DNA of 64,000 nt, taken from contig NZ_SRZC01000003.1 of NCBI RefSeq assembly GCF_004792655.1, positions 1 through 64,000 on the forward strand, read 5' to 3'. A model generated the notes under the pieces. That model worked only from the letters and a program-made list of their open reading frames with translations, was not told where the DNA came from and did no database searches. Below are positions 53,868 through 63,252 of the stretch, one piece after another. Numbering within the stretch: position 1 is the stretch's first letter; the number at the start of each line of letters is the position of its first letter. The position numbers and the translations under genes are program-made. This DNA comes from Palleniella muris. GTDB lineage: Bacteria > Bacteroidota > Bacteroidia > Bacteroidales > Bacteroidaceae.

Positions 53868-56126
53868 ATGATACAAGATTTAGCACTTATATTAATTGTC
53901 GCCGGCATTGTTACGCTGCTGTTTAGGAAACTTAAGCAGCCGCTTGTACTTGGCTATATTGTAGCCGGATTCCTTGTATCATCTCACATGCCGATACTTG
54001 TGCCTGATGTGGAATTGCAGAACATAAGAGAATGGGCGGACATTGGTGTGATGTTCACTCTTTTCTCGCTTGGTCTTGACTTCTCTTTCAAGAAAATTGT
54101 AAAGATGGGGGCAGCACCAATCATAGCTTCTATGACAATCGTTTTCTGCATGATGATGTTGGGATATACAGTTGGACAACTGTTCAATTGGAGTCATATT
54201 GACTGTGTATTCCTTGGTGGTATGCTTGCCATGTCATCCACGACAATCATATATAAGGCTTTTGCTGACCTTGGAGTAAGCCATCAGGGCTTTGCATTGA
54301 TGGTGATGAGCGTGCTTATCCTTGAAGACATTCTCGCCATTGTCCTAATGGTGATGCTGTCAGCCATTGCCAGTGGAGAGAACATTGAGGGAGGAGACAT
54401 GCTTGCATCTGTCTTGAAGATAGGTTTTTTCCTTATCTTATGGTTCGTTGTTGGCATCTTTGCCATTCCATTATTCTTGAAAAAGACCCGTTCACTTATG
54501 ACCGGGGAGACTTTACTTGTCGTATCAATTGGTCTTTGCTGCCTTATGGCGGTGATTTCATCAAAAGCAGGATTCAGTGAGGCTTTCGGTGCTTTCGTTA
54601 TGGGTAGTATCTTGGCAGAAACAGTGGAGGCTGAAAAAATCATAAAAGTCACAGAGTCTATAAAGAACCTTTTCGGAGCAATATTTTTTGTGTCAGTGGG
54701 AATGCTTGTTGATACAAATATTCTTTATGAGTACTCTACACCGATAATAGTACTTGTCTTGTCTATAATTATCGGTCAGACAATATTCGGTACATTAGGA
54801 TATTTCCTCTCAGGTCAGTCGCTACATAACTCTATCAAGTGTGGCTTCTCCATGACACAGATAGGTGAATTCTCGTTTATCATTGCTTCACTTGGAATGT
54901 CTATGCATGTGATTGCGGACTACCTTTATCCTGTCATTGTGGCAGTCTCTGTCATAACCACATTTACAACACCGTATATGATTCGTGGTGCAGAGCCAGC
55001 GTATGCTTTTATAGAAAAGAAACTCCCTAAATCATGGATTATAGCAATCAACTCTTTGTCTTTACGACGGAGTGATGCCACAAGCAGTAAAATGGCTGAC
55101 AGCATGGTCCCTGCAAAAGTATTGTGGAAGCGCCTGTTAAGATCTATGGTAGTCAATACAGTGGTGTATTCTATCCTTATTGCCACCGTGACTTACCTCA
55201 TGCTCTCATTCTTCCTTATATTCTCAAGAACAATTATCCCTCATTGGTGGGCTAACGGTCTGACCGGTGTACTTACAGTAGTGCTTATTGCACCATTTAT
55301 GCGTGCGATAATAATCAAAAAGAATCATAGTACAGAGTGGCAGCATTTGTGGAATCTATCAGTACTCAATCGATTGCCATTGATTTCTACTGTAGTTGCG
55401 CGTGCTGCAATATGTCTTGCGTTCTTATTCTATATATGCAACTACCTTGCACGTTTTACCGATGCTGTTGTTATATGCCTTGGGGTGATAGTCATAGTGT
55501 TGATAGTCATATCACGCTCCGTAAAGCAGCGTAGCATAAAGATGGAACGCCTCTTTATGAACAACCTTCGTTCACGTGACATTGCTGCCCAGGTGAAAGG
55601 TGCAAAAATGCCGGCGTATGGTGAGCGTCTTGTGGAGCGCGACTTGAATCTTTCAGAGATAGTTGTGCCGTCACATTCTTTATGGTCAGGTCAGACCCTT
55701 GCAGAATTGAAACTTGCACAGAATTTTGGTGTGCATGTGGCAAGCATACTGCGTGATGGCCGTCGCTTGAACATTCCTTACGGGAAAGAAAAGATATTCT
55801 CAGGTGACAGACTTCAGGTTATAGGTTCTGATGCACAAATTTCACGGATGAATGAAGTCATGCAGTCTGATGTATATCCTCTTGATAGCAACATCTTTGA
55901 GGAGAGGGAAATGCTTCTACGTCAGGTTGTTGTCACATCCAAGTCATTCATTGTCGGCAAAACGTTAAGAAACAGCCGTCTTCGTGAGGAATATGCCTTG
56001 CTTGTCGTTGGAATGGAAAGTGAGTCACAGGAACTTACAAAGATAAATACCGACTATGTTTTTGAACGCGGAGATGTCCTTTGGATTGTTGGCGAGCGTT
56101 CTTCGATAGAACAGTTCGGCATATAA
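53868..56126 (+). CDS. KefB-type cation/proton antiporter with TrkA-C domains
   Basis: Inner-membrane monovalent cation:proton antiporter of the CPA2 family. The 752-aa product has about 12 hydrophobic segments in residues 1-390, with the family motifs GYIVAGFLVS near 29 and FTLFSLGLDFSFKK near 62. An extra membrane region follows (about 425-555), and two C-terminal RCK_C/TrkA-C domains (about 585-665 and 675-750) probably gate it by ligand binding. No NAD-binding RCK_N domain is seen between them. It starts 19 bp after lptD and is probably co-transcribed. Confidence 0.9.
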   Translation: MIQDLALILIVAGIVTLLFRKLKQPLVLGYIVAGFLVSSHMPILVPDVELQNIREWADIGVMFTLFSLGLDFSFKKIVKMGAAPIIASMTIVFCMMMLGYTVGQLFNWSHIDCVFLGGMLAMSSTTIIYKAFADLGVSHQGFALMVMSVLILEDILAIVLMVMLSAIASGENIEGGDMLASVLKIGFFLILWFVVGIFAIPLFLKKTRSLMTGETLLVVSIGLCCLMAVISSKAGFSEAFGAFVMGSILAETVEAEKIIKVTESIKNLFGAIFFVSVGMLVDTNILYEYSTPIIVLVLSIIIGQTIFGTLGYFLSGQSLHNSIKCGFSMTQIGEFSFIIASLGMSMHVIADYLYPVIVAVSVITTFTTPYMIRGAEPAYAFIEKKLPKSWIIAINSLSLRRSDATSSKMADSMVPAKVLWKRLLRSMVVNTVVYSILIATVTYLMLSFFLIFSRTIIPHWWANGLTGVLTVVLIAPFMRAIIIKKNHSTEWQHLWNLSVLNRLPLISTVVARAAICLAFLFYICNYLARFTDAVVICLGVIVIVLIVISRSVKQRSIKMERLFMNNLRSRDIAAQVKGAKMPAYGERLVERDLNLSEIVVPSHSLWSGQTLAELKLAQNFGVHVASILRDGRRLNIPYGKEKIFSGDRLQVIGSDAQISRMNEVMQSDVYPLDSNIFEEREMLLRQVVVTSKSFIVGKTLRNSRLREEYALLVVGMESESQELTKINTDYVFERGDVLWIVGERSSIEQFGI

Positions 56127-56217
56127 TGATGCATGTAATAACGTAGTCAAAAGTTGCCAATAAATCATAACTAACAATATTCTATTAATTTATATAACAA
56201 ACTTAAATCCAACAATT

Positions 56218-57621
56218 ATGAGAAAAGTTTTTCAAACACTCGCATTGTGTCTCATGCTGCCTTTGGCTGCTATGGCTCAGGATGCGTGGAACACGACTTA
56301 CAAGGAAATCAGTGCACGTATAGTGGCGCCGACATTCAAAGACAAAGTGTTCAAGCCATCCATCAAACCTTCTGCTTCTGCAAAGGCAAACCAGAAAGCC
56401 ATCAACGCTGCAATTCTAAAGTGCAGCAAGTCAGGAGGCGGCAAGGTTGTCATCCCGGCAGGAAAGTATCAGACCGGAGCCATAACTCTGCGTTCCAATG
56501 TTAATCTTGTTGTGGAGAAAGGTGCAGAACTTGTTTTCGCTTTCGACCGCGACCTGTATCCTAATGTAGAGACACGTTGGGAGGGTCTTAATATCATCAA
56601 CTACCAACCATGCATCTATGCTGTCGATGCAAAGAACATCGGACTGACAGGTGAGGGCATAATCAACGGCAACGGTTCTAATGAACGTTGGTGGTACATG
56701 AAAGGCAACAAGCGCCATGGATACCATGAAGGTGTGGACGAGTGGCAGGGAACTGACAAAGTCGGCAACCGTGCTAACCTTCTCAAAATGGCAGATGCCG
56801 GAGTTCCTACAAAAGAGCGTGTCTTTGGCAAGGGAAAAGGTCTCCGTCCACAGCTTGTGAATTTCGTACGTTGTGAGAACGCAATCATTGAAGGCGTTGA
56901 ACTCCGAGACTCTCCATTCTGGGTCATTCATCCACTGTTCTGCAAAAATCTTACAGTCAAGGGAGTTACAATCTACAATGAAGGTCCTAATGGCGACGGT
57001 TGCGACCCAGAATCATGTGAGGATGTACTGATAGAGAATTGCACATTCCACACAGGTGACGACTGCATCGCATTGAAGTCCGGTCGTAACGCCGATGGCT
57101 TGAAAGCCAACGTTCCTTGCAAGAACATCATCATCCGCAATTGCAAGATGGCTGACGGTCATGGCGGTGTTGTAATTGGTTCTGAAATCTCCGGTGGTGT
57201 ACAGAATGTCTTTGCAGAGGATTGTGAAATGGATTCTCCTAATCTTGACCGTGTCATCCGTATAAAGACAAACACATGCCGTGGCGGTATAAACGAGAAC
57301 ATCTATGTACGTAATATCCGTGTCGGTCAGTGCCGTGAAGCTGTGATGCGCATCAACCTCGTCTATGAGCCAAAGGAAATTGCCGAGCGCGGACATATCC
57401 CGACAGTACGTAATGTATATGTTGAAAACGTTACTTGCAAGAAATCAAAATACGGTATACTCCTTAATGGTCTTGAGGCAAAAGATTCAAAAGAAGCACA
57501 GATTTACAATATAAATGTCAAGAATTGTAAGTTCGGTGGACTTTCTGATGTCCCTGTATATAAGACAGGCTTGGTAAAGGACATACATCTTGATAATGTT
57601 ACTGTAAGTGCAGACTTCTAA
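56218..57621 (+). CDS. Glycoside hydrolase family 28 pectinase
   Basis: Secreted polygalacturonase or rhamnogalacturonan hydrolase of the right-handed beta-helix family GH28. The 467-aa product has a signal peptide (1-20, ending AMAQ). It carries the GH28 catalytic set: Asp260 in GDGCDPE, Asp281-Asp282 in GDDCIALKSG, His315 in DGHGGVVIGSE and RIKT at 348-351. Spacing is identical to that in the next gene, so the two arose by tandem duplication. Exact substrate (homogalacturonan or rhamnogalacturonan) cannot be told. No SusC/SusD pair is adjacent. Confidence 0.92.
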   Translation: MRKVFQTLALCLMLPLAAMAQDAWNTTYKEISARIVAPTFKDKVFKPSIKPSASAKANQKAINAAILKCSKSGGGKVVIPAGKYQTGAITLRSNVNLVVEKGAELVFAFDRDLYPNVETRWEGLNIINYQPCIYAVDAKNIGLTGEGIINGNGSNERWWYMKGNKRHGYHEGVDEWQGTDKVGNRANLLKMADAGVPTKERVFGKGKGLRPQLVNFVRCENAIIEGVELRDSPFWVIHPLFCKNLTVKGVTIYNEGPNGDGCDPESCEDVLIENCTFHTGDDCIALKSGRNADGLKANVPCKNIIIRNCKMADGHGGVVIGSEISGGVQNVFAEDCEMDSPNLDRVIRIKTNTCRGGINENIYVRNIRVGQCREAVMRINLVYEPKEIAERGHIPTVRNVYVENVTCKKSKYGILLNGLEAKDSKEAQIYNINVKNCKFGGLSDVPVYKTGLVKDIHLDNVTVSADF

Positions 57622-57650
57622 AATCTATCATTAACTAATAAAAACAAAAC

Positions 57651-60332
57651 ATGAAGAAACTCTCAGTTTTAATTTGTGCTCTCTGTCTTCTGAGTGGCTC
57701 TATCTTTGCAGAAGGATGGGATGCTGCTCTCTACAAGAAGATTGAACAGAGCATCAAGGCTCCGACTTTTTCAGAGAAGGTTTACAAGCCTTCAATCAGT
57801 GTTAAAGCCAAAGCCGCTAAGAACCAGAAAGCCATTCAGGCAGCTATCGACAAATGTTCTGCAAAGGGCGGTGGAAAGGTAGTTATCCCGGCAGGCACGT
57901 TCTGGACAGGCGCCATCACTTTGAAGTCAGATGTCAATCTGGTACTTTCCAAAGGGGCAGTGTTGAAGTTCGCTTTCGAGCCGGAACTCTATCCGAAGGT
58001 GTACACACGCTATGAAGGACTTGACCTTTACGGCTATTCTCCATGTATCTACTCAAACGGTGCAAAGAACATCGCCATCACAGGTGAGGGAACCATCGAC
58101 GGCAACGGAAACAAGAACACATTCTGGATGTGGACCGGAGAAGAATGGTGGGGATACAAAGGCGGTGAGACATCACGCTCAATGAACGGCGTCATGGGTT
58201 CACGCGAACTGTTGCAGAAGATGTGTGACGAAGGTGTTCCTGTCGAGCAGCGTCAGTTCGGCATGGGCAAGGGACTGCGTATGCAGCTTGTCAACCTTGT
58301 CAACTCAGAGAACATCCTCATCGAAGGTGTTACAATGATTGACTCTCCATTCTGGGTTCTGCATCCACTGTTCTCAAAGAACATTACTATCCGTGGCATC
58401 AAAGTCATCAACGAAGGTCCTAACGGCGACGGCTGTGACCCGGAATCATGTGAGAATGTCCTGATAGAGAACTGTATGTTCCATACCGGTGATGATTGTA
58501 TCGCAATCAAATCCGGACGTAATGCTGACGGACGTCGTGACGGACGCCCTTCAAAGAATATCATCATCCGTGGCTGTACCATGGAAGACGGTCATGGCGG
58601 TGTTGTAATCGGTTCAGAAATCTCTGCCAGTGTAGAGAATGTCTTTGCAGAGAATTGTAACATGTCATCCCCAAATCTTGACCGTATTCTCCGCATCAAG
58701 ACAAACACCTGCCGCGGCGGTGTGACAAAGAACATCTACATGCGTAACGTAACAGTAGGCGAGTGCAAAGAGTCTGTAATGCGCATAAACATCAACTATT
58801 GGCCAAAGGAAGTTTCTGAGCGCGGCCATATCCCTTATGTACACAATGTGTGGATGGAGAATGTCACATGCCAGAAGTCCAAGTATGGTGTACAGATCAA
58901 TGGCATAAAGGAGAAAGATGCTGTCTATGACATCCATGTCAAGAACTGTACATTCAACAACGTAAGTGTCAAGCCGTTCCTCCGTGAGAACCGCTGCCAC
59001 GACATTTTCTTCGACAATGTAAAGGTAAACGGCAAACTTATGAACACTTCCGGTTCTGATTTCATCGAGAAGGCTCCATACAAAAGCTACGCTGAATGGA
59101 TGACTTACTCTGAGATGAAGCGCAACCCGAACCCAATCTATCTTGACTTCACCGACTCTATCAAGCATCCGAAGGGAAAGTGGTCATACGTTATGGGTAT
59201 CGAACTTGAAGGTATGCTTGACACATACTACGCTCACGGTGGCGAGGCTATCAAGAATTATGTCATGCGTTATCCTGCACAGATGATTTCCGATGAAGGC
59301 AAGACAACAGGATTCAAATATGAAGACTTCAATCTTGACAACGTCCGCACGGCACATTTCATCTTCCGTGTTGACTCTCTTGCTCCACGCGCTGGCGTGA
59401 AACTCGCACTGAAGGAGTATTTCCGCCAGCTCATCAACCAGCCACGCACTGATGAAGGCGTTTACTGGCACAAGCAGATTTACCACGACCAGGTATGGCT
59501 CGACGGTATCTTCATGGGACTTCCTTACAAGACAATGGCAGCTCCATACATGGTGAAAGAAGGTCTGACAGTTGCCAACAAGGGCGTTGCTCCTGCCGGC
59601 AAAAAGAAGATGAACAAGAAAATCGCTGCTGCTCAGCAGAAAGAACTCATGGCTTTCTATGATGACATCGTAGACCAGATAACCATGACCGATGCTCGTA
59701 CATACGACGCAAAGACAGGTTTGTGGAAGCATGCATGGGACTCCAAACGCGGAATGTTCTGGGCTGACAAGACTACAGGACAGAGCCGTCACACATGGGC
59801 ACGTGCCATGGGATGGTTCACAATGGCACAGATTGAAATCCTTGACTACCTTCCAAAGGATTATGCACGCCGTCAGGAAGTCATTGACATGCTCAACAAG
59901 ACTCTCCGCGCATGCATCAATTATCAAGACCCAAAGACAGGTGTATGGTATGATGTGATGGATGTGAAAGACCCACGCAACTACATCGAGTCAACAGCTT
60001 CCTGTATGTTCACCTACTGCCTCCTGAAAGGCGCACGTCTCGGCTATCTTGACGACAGCTTCCGCCAGGCAGGTATCAAGGCGTACAAGGGAATCATAAA
60101 CAATTTCATCCGTGTTGATGTTCCGAAGGATGGTTCTACACCTACAATCTCACTCACAGAAGGTGTGAGCGTTTCCGGCCTTGGTCCAGAGAAGAATCCT
60201 CGTCGTGACGGTACATTCGACTACTACATGTCAGAACCTATCCGTGACAATGACGCTAAGGGTGTCGGCCCGTTCCTTTGGGCTACGCTCGAAATGGAAA
60301 AACTTGGCTACAACACATCAAGCCAGTATTAA
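57651..60332 (+). CDS. Bimodular pectinase: GH28 plus GH105
   Basis: An 893-aa secreted enzyme with two catalytic modules. After a signal peptide (1-20, ending IFA) comes a GH28 beta-helix (about 25-465) with Asp260, Asp281-Asp282, His315 and RIKT at 348-351, at the same positions as in the upstream enzyme. Residues about 475-890 form a GH105 unsaturated uronyl hydrolase (alpha/alpha-barrel) with the expected catalytic Asp618 in VWLDGIFMG and the HTWARAMGWF motif near 714-723. It also has a lysine-rich insert near 646-660. GH28 would cut pectin and GH105 would remove unsaturated uronic acid from lyase products. A hairpin follows the stop. Confidence 0.93.
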   Translation: MKKLSVLICALCLLSGSIFAEGWDAALYKKIEQSIKAPTFSEKVYKPSISVKAKAAKNQKAIQAAIDKCSAKGGGKVVIPAGTFWTGAITLKSDVNLVLSKGAVLKFAFEPELYPKVYTRYEGLDLYGYSPCIYSNGAKNIAITGEGTIDGNGNKNTFWMWTGEEWWGYKGGETSRSMNGVMGSRELLQKMCDEGVPVEQRQFGMGKGLRMQLVNLVNSENILIEGVTMIDSPFWVLHPLFSKNITIRGIKVINEGPNGDGCDPESCENVLIENCMFHTGDDCIAIKSGRNADGRRDGRPSKNIIIRGCTMEDGHGGVVIGSEISASVENVFAENCNMSSPNLDRILRIKTNTCRGGVTKNIYMRNVTVGECKESVMRININYWPKEVSERGHIPYVHNVWMENVTCQKSKYGVQINGIKEKDAVYDIHVKNCTFNNVSVKPFLRENRCHDIFFDNVKVNGKLMNTSGSDFIEKAPYKSYAEWMTYSEMKRNPNPIYLDFTDSIKHPKGKWSYVMGIELEGMLDTYYAHGGEAIKNYVMRYPAQMISDEGKTTGFKYEDFNLDNVRTAHFIFRVDSLAPRAGVKLALKEYFRQLINQPRTDEGVYWHKQIYHDQVWLDGIFMGLPYKTMAAPYMVKEGLTVANKGVAPAGKKKMNKKIAAAQQKELMAFYDDIVDQITMTDARTYDAKTGLWKHAWDSKRGMFWADKTTGQSRHTWARAMGWFTMAQIEILDYLPKDYARRQEVIDMLNKTLRACINYQDPKTGVWYDVMDVKDPRNYIESTASCMFTYCLLKGARLGYLDDSFRQAGIKAYKGIINNFIRVDVPKDGSTPTISLTEGVSVSGLGPEKNPRRDGTFDYYMSEPIRDNDAKGVGPFLWATLEMEKLGYNTSSQY

Positions 60333-60345
60333 AAGACAACAAACA

Positions 60346-60381
60346 AAATACAGGTAGGGGATTATGCCCTTACCTGTATTT
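60346..60381 (+). terminator. Hairpin terminator after the GH28-GH105 gene
   Basis: A 15-bp stem with one G-T pair (60346-60360 with 60367-60381) and a 6-nt loop. It lies 14 bp after the stop codon. The following bases are AT-rich without a run of T. The loop contains an ATG (60364) that is in frame with the next gene, but translation from there would have to open the stem. Confidence 0.7.
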
Positions 60382-60393
60382 AATTCATTAGTC

Positions 60394-60762
60394 ATGACCG
60401 GAATTTATACTTTATTGCTGCTTATAGGTAGCAATTTTTTTATGACCCTTGCATGGTATGGTCACTTGAAACTGCATCAAATGAATGTTACCAATTCATG
60501 GCCACTGATAGGTGTCATCGTGTTCTCCTGGTGCATTGCTTTTTTTGAATATTGCCTTATGGTACCTGCCAATAGAATAGGCTTTGTTGACAATGGAGGA
60601 CCGTTCACACTTATGCAGCTGAAAGTTATTCAGGAAGTAGTTTCCCTGACAGTGTTTACTGTTGTTGCAGGCTTCTTATTCCAAGGAGAACAACTCCATT
60701 GGAACCATTTTGCAGCTTTTGTATGCCTAATTCTCGCTGTCTACTTCGTATTCATGAAATAG
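60394..60762 (+). CDS. DUF486 small membrane protein
   Basis: A 122-aa, four-helix membrane protein of the DUF486 family (drug/metabolite-transporter superfamily fold). It has the conserved opening SNFFMTLAWYGHLK (about residues 14-27) and the MVPANRIG segment near the middle. The ATG at 60394 gives the usual family length and start; the ATG at 60364 lies inside the loop of the preceding hairpin and adds ten unconserved residues. Transport substrate, if any, is unknown. It converges on gluQ. Confidence 0.8.
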   Translation: MTGIYTLLLLIGSNFFMTLAWYGHLKLHQMNVTNSWPLIGVIVFSWCIAFFEYCLMVPANRIGFVDNGGPFTLMQLKVIQEVVSLTVFTVVAGFLFQGEQLHWNHFAAFVCLILAVYFVFMK

Positions 60763-60828
60763 GCTCTAAAACAGTATTTGTAAATCATTAAGAATCAGTA
60801 AAATAGTTGTTTGTAATATTCCATCCGA

Positions 60829-60883
60829 CAAAGTGTAACCTTTTATGATACAAAGTGTAACACTTTAGTGGATAAAAGGTTAC
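60829..60883. repeat. Intergenic 22-nt-period dyad repeat, copy 3
   Basis: Arms GTAACCTTTTAT (60835-60846) and their complement (60872-60883) pair over 12 bp around a 25-nt loop, the same loop length as in copies near 20951 and 41488. The unit CAAAGTGTAAC occurs at 60829 and 60851, 22 nt apart. The loop also holds a small palindrome (AAAGTGTAACACTTT). It sits between convergent genes and overlaps the last codons of gluQ. Confidence 0.85.
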
Positions 60884-61821
60884 TTATTACGATGTGAAAC
60901 GATACCTTTTGGAAAGATACAACTACCACATACAACTATATTATCATAAGGAACCTTGTCCCACGAAAAGAGTGGGATGAGGTCTTTGGCTTTTATTGCC
61001 TCAGGCGATTCTGTCAATCCGGCATGGAAAGCAAGGATTCCGATGACTTCTTCTGGTGCAAATGTACTGCGGATGTACTCCATGTCAAGACTTTTGTCAC
61101 GCTTCGAAAGCCGTTGCCCTGATTCATTGCACAGCAACGGCAAATGACAGAAAGACGGTGGGGTGAAGCCCAGCAAACCATGAAGATACTGTTGCTGTGG
61201 CACGGACAGAAGCAGGTCGCGTCCTCGTACCACTTCTGTTATGCCCATAAGTGCATCATCAACAACCACTGCAAATTGGTATGCCCATGCGCCATCGCCT
61301 CGCCTTACGATAAAATCCCCACATTGCCTTTCAAGATTAACACTCTGTTCGCCATAGTGCATGTCGGTGAATGTCACATCTTTGTTCGGAACAACGAGTC
61401 TTGTGGACCTTATTGTGCGGTTATCATTCAACCTATGAAGACGGAAATCATTCAACCGTTGGCATTCAGTGTGAACCACCCTGCCGTCAGACTCATGTGG
61501 TGCTTGTGTTGCCATAATGTCCGCACGTGTGCAGTAACATGGGTATGTATGTCCACCGGCTTCCAACTTATGCAGTTGTTCTTCGTAGAGATGAAACCTT
61601 TCGCTTTGCACATATTTCTCATCCCAATCCAAACCGAGCCAATGCAGGTCGTTCTCAATCAGTTCCGCATAGGTTTTCTTTGAACGCTGTTGGTCTATAT
61701 CCTCTATTCTCAGGACGAACTGCCCGGCTTGGCTTCTTACTGAAAGCCAAGCCAATAAGGCAGAATAAACATTGCCAAGATGCATCCTGCCCGTTGGTGA
61801 CGGAGCGAATCTACCTTTCAT
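60880..61821 (-). CDS. gluQ: Glutamyl-Q tRNA(Asp) synthetase
   Basis: Truncated relative of glutamyl-tRNA synthetase that attaches glutamate to queuosine in tRNA(Asp). The 313-aa product has the catalytic domain only: a HIGH-like motif in RFAPSPTGRMHLGN (residues 4-17), the AWLGLDW-type acceptor region, a CYC metal-ligand motif near 95 and a KMSKS-like RLSKRDK near 240. The anticodon-binding domain is missing, which separates it from GltX. Its stop lies in the arm of repeat copy 3, and it overlaps nhaC by 11 bp. Confidence 0.9.
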   Translation of the reverse strand: MKGRFAPSPTGRMHLGNVYSALLAWLSVRSQAGQFVLRIEDIDQQRSKKTYAELIENDLHWLGLDWDEKYVQSERFHLYEEQLHKLEAGGHTYPCYCTRADIMATQAPHESDGRVVHTECQRLNDFRLHRLNDNRTIRSTRLVVPNKDVTFTDMHYGEQSVNLERQCGDFIVRRGDGAWAYQFAVVVDDALMGITEVVRGRDLLLSVPQQQYLHGLLGFTPPSFCHLPLLCNESGQRLSKRDKSLDMEYIRSTFAPEEVIGILAFHAGLTESPEAIKAKDLIPLFSWDKVPYDNIVVCGSCIFPKGIVSHRNK

Positions 61822-63220
61822 TTTTCGTGATTTTCCAGCCTAAAGCTGCATGAAATATGGACATTAACGGTGAGAGATAGCAGAAGAAGCAATAGGGGAG
61901 ATAGACCAATGTCGCAACGCCAAGGACTGTTGCCTGCGTCATGCCGCAGGTGTTCCATGGAATGAGCACGGAGACAACCGTGGCACTGTCCTCGCATGAA
62001 CGGGAGAGTAGGCGGGATTCATAGCCCTGTTTACTATACTCTTCTTTGAACATGTTCGCAGTAAGGATTATGGATATATACTGGTCACCTGTCATTATGT
62101 TCATGGCTATACCGTTCATCACTGTTGCAGCAACAAGTCCGACACGAGTCTTTACCATACGGCGGAAGATAGCATGAAGGAAACTTTTGAGCATTCCGCA
62201 AGCCGTCATGGCTCCTCCAAAGACCATGGCTGAGAGGATAAGCCAGATAGTGTTCAGCATTCCGGTCATTCCGCTTGTGGATACAAGGTCATTGAGGATT
62301 GGCACGCCCGTATTTACTGCAGTTGACTGGCTCATGGTTATGATAATGGATTTGAACAGGGAGTCGGAGATTTGCAGGAGAACTTCTCTTTGGAAGATAA
62401 GCATCATTACCACTGCCATTATGGATGAAGAGAACAGTACAATGAGTGACGGAACCTTCCTGTATATAAGATATGCTGTGACAACCGGAACAATCAGCAG
62501 CCACGGCGTGATTGTAAATGTTTTCTCCAATGCACTTGTGTACAATGCTGTGTCACTGCTGTTTACATTTCCCATCCACAATCCGGCAATACTGAATATC
62601 ACAAGTGTGATGACTATTGTGGGCGTTGTTGTAAGCATCATGTAGCGTATGTGCTTGAACAGTGGAGTTCCGGAAACGGAAGATGCAAGCACTGTCGTGT
62701 CACTTAACGGTGACACCTTATCCCCGAAATATGCTCCGGAGATTATTGCCCCTGCTATCCAGCCGTCCTCAAAGCCGAGGGCTCTGCCAATGCCAAGCAG
62801 GGCAATGCCGATTGTCGCGATTGTTGTCCATGAAGAGCCGGTCATTATTGAAATGAATGCACTTATGGCGCAAGCGGATGCAAGGAACACTGAAGGGTGG
62901 ATGACTTGTATGCCATAGCAGATAAGAGTAGGGACGATGCCGCTTATCATCCATGATGCAGAAAGCATCCCAATGACAAGCAGGATGTATATCGACACTG
63001 TTGTCTCTCGTACCTTAGACTCGATATTCTGTTCTATAGTGCTCCATTTCACTTTGCATACGCCCATGCCGAGAGAAACGCAGACAGCGGTGGAACACAG
63101 TAGAGCTATTTGTGACGGCCCTGCTAATGAATCACTGCCAAAAACGAAGATTGTTACACTGAGCAGTACAATAAGAGTAATAAGGGGGATTGCACTGAGC
63201 CATGCTGATGGTTCTTTCAT
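61811..63220 (-). CDS. nhaC: NhaC-family Na+/H+ antiporter
   Basis: Inner-membrane sodium/proton antiporter of 469 aa with about 11-12 hydrophobic segments. Family features are the GSSWTTIATIG motif (near residue 127), the GAYFGDKVSPLSDTT motif (near 161-175) and MNIMTGDQYISI near 375. These match the NhaC branch of the ion-transporter superfamily and not NhaA or NhaB. It may exchange sodium that the NQR complex exports, or help pH homeostasis. The gene lies 32 bp downstream of uvrB on the same strand. Confidence 0.92.
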   Translation of the reverse strand: MKEPSAWLSAIPLITLIVLLSVTIFVFGSDSLAGPSQIALLCSTAVCVSLGMGVCKVKWSTIEQNIESKVRETTVSIYILLVIGMLSASWMISGIVPTLICYGIQVIHPSVFLASACAISAFISIMTGSSWTTIATIGIALLGIGRALGFEDGWIAGAIISGAYFGDKVSPLSDTTVLASSVSGTPLFKHIRYMMLTTTPTIVITLVIFSIAGLWMGNVNSSDTALYTSALEKTFTITPWLLIVPVVTAYLIYRKVPSLIVLFSSSIMAVVMMLIFQREVLLQISDSLFKSIIITMSQSTAVNTGVPILNDLVSTSGMTGMLNTIWLILSAMVFGGAMTACGMLKSFLHAIFRRMVKTRVGLVAATVMNGIAMNIMTGDQYISIILTANMFKEEYSKQGYESRLLSRSCEDSATVVSVLIPWNTCGMTQATVLGVATLVYLPYCFFCYLSPLMSIFHAALGWKITKNER

Positions 63221-63252
63221 TATTCTTGTTCGCTTTTCTTTCTATTGTGTTT

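Noticed and set aside
59184-59927. 247-aa ORF on the - strand inside the GH28-GH105 gene
   Set aside because: It is the antisense of a well-supported coding frame and shows no family resemblance or own promoter.
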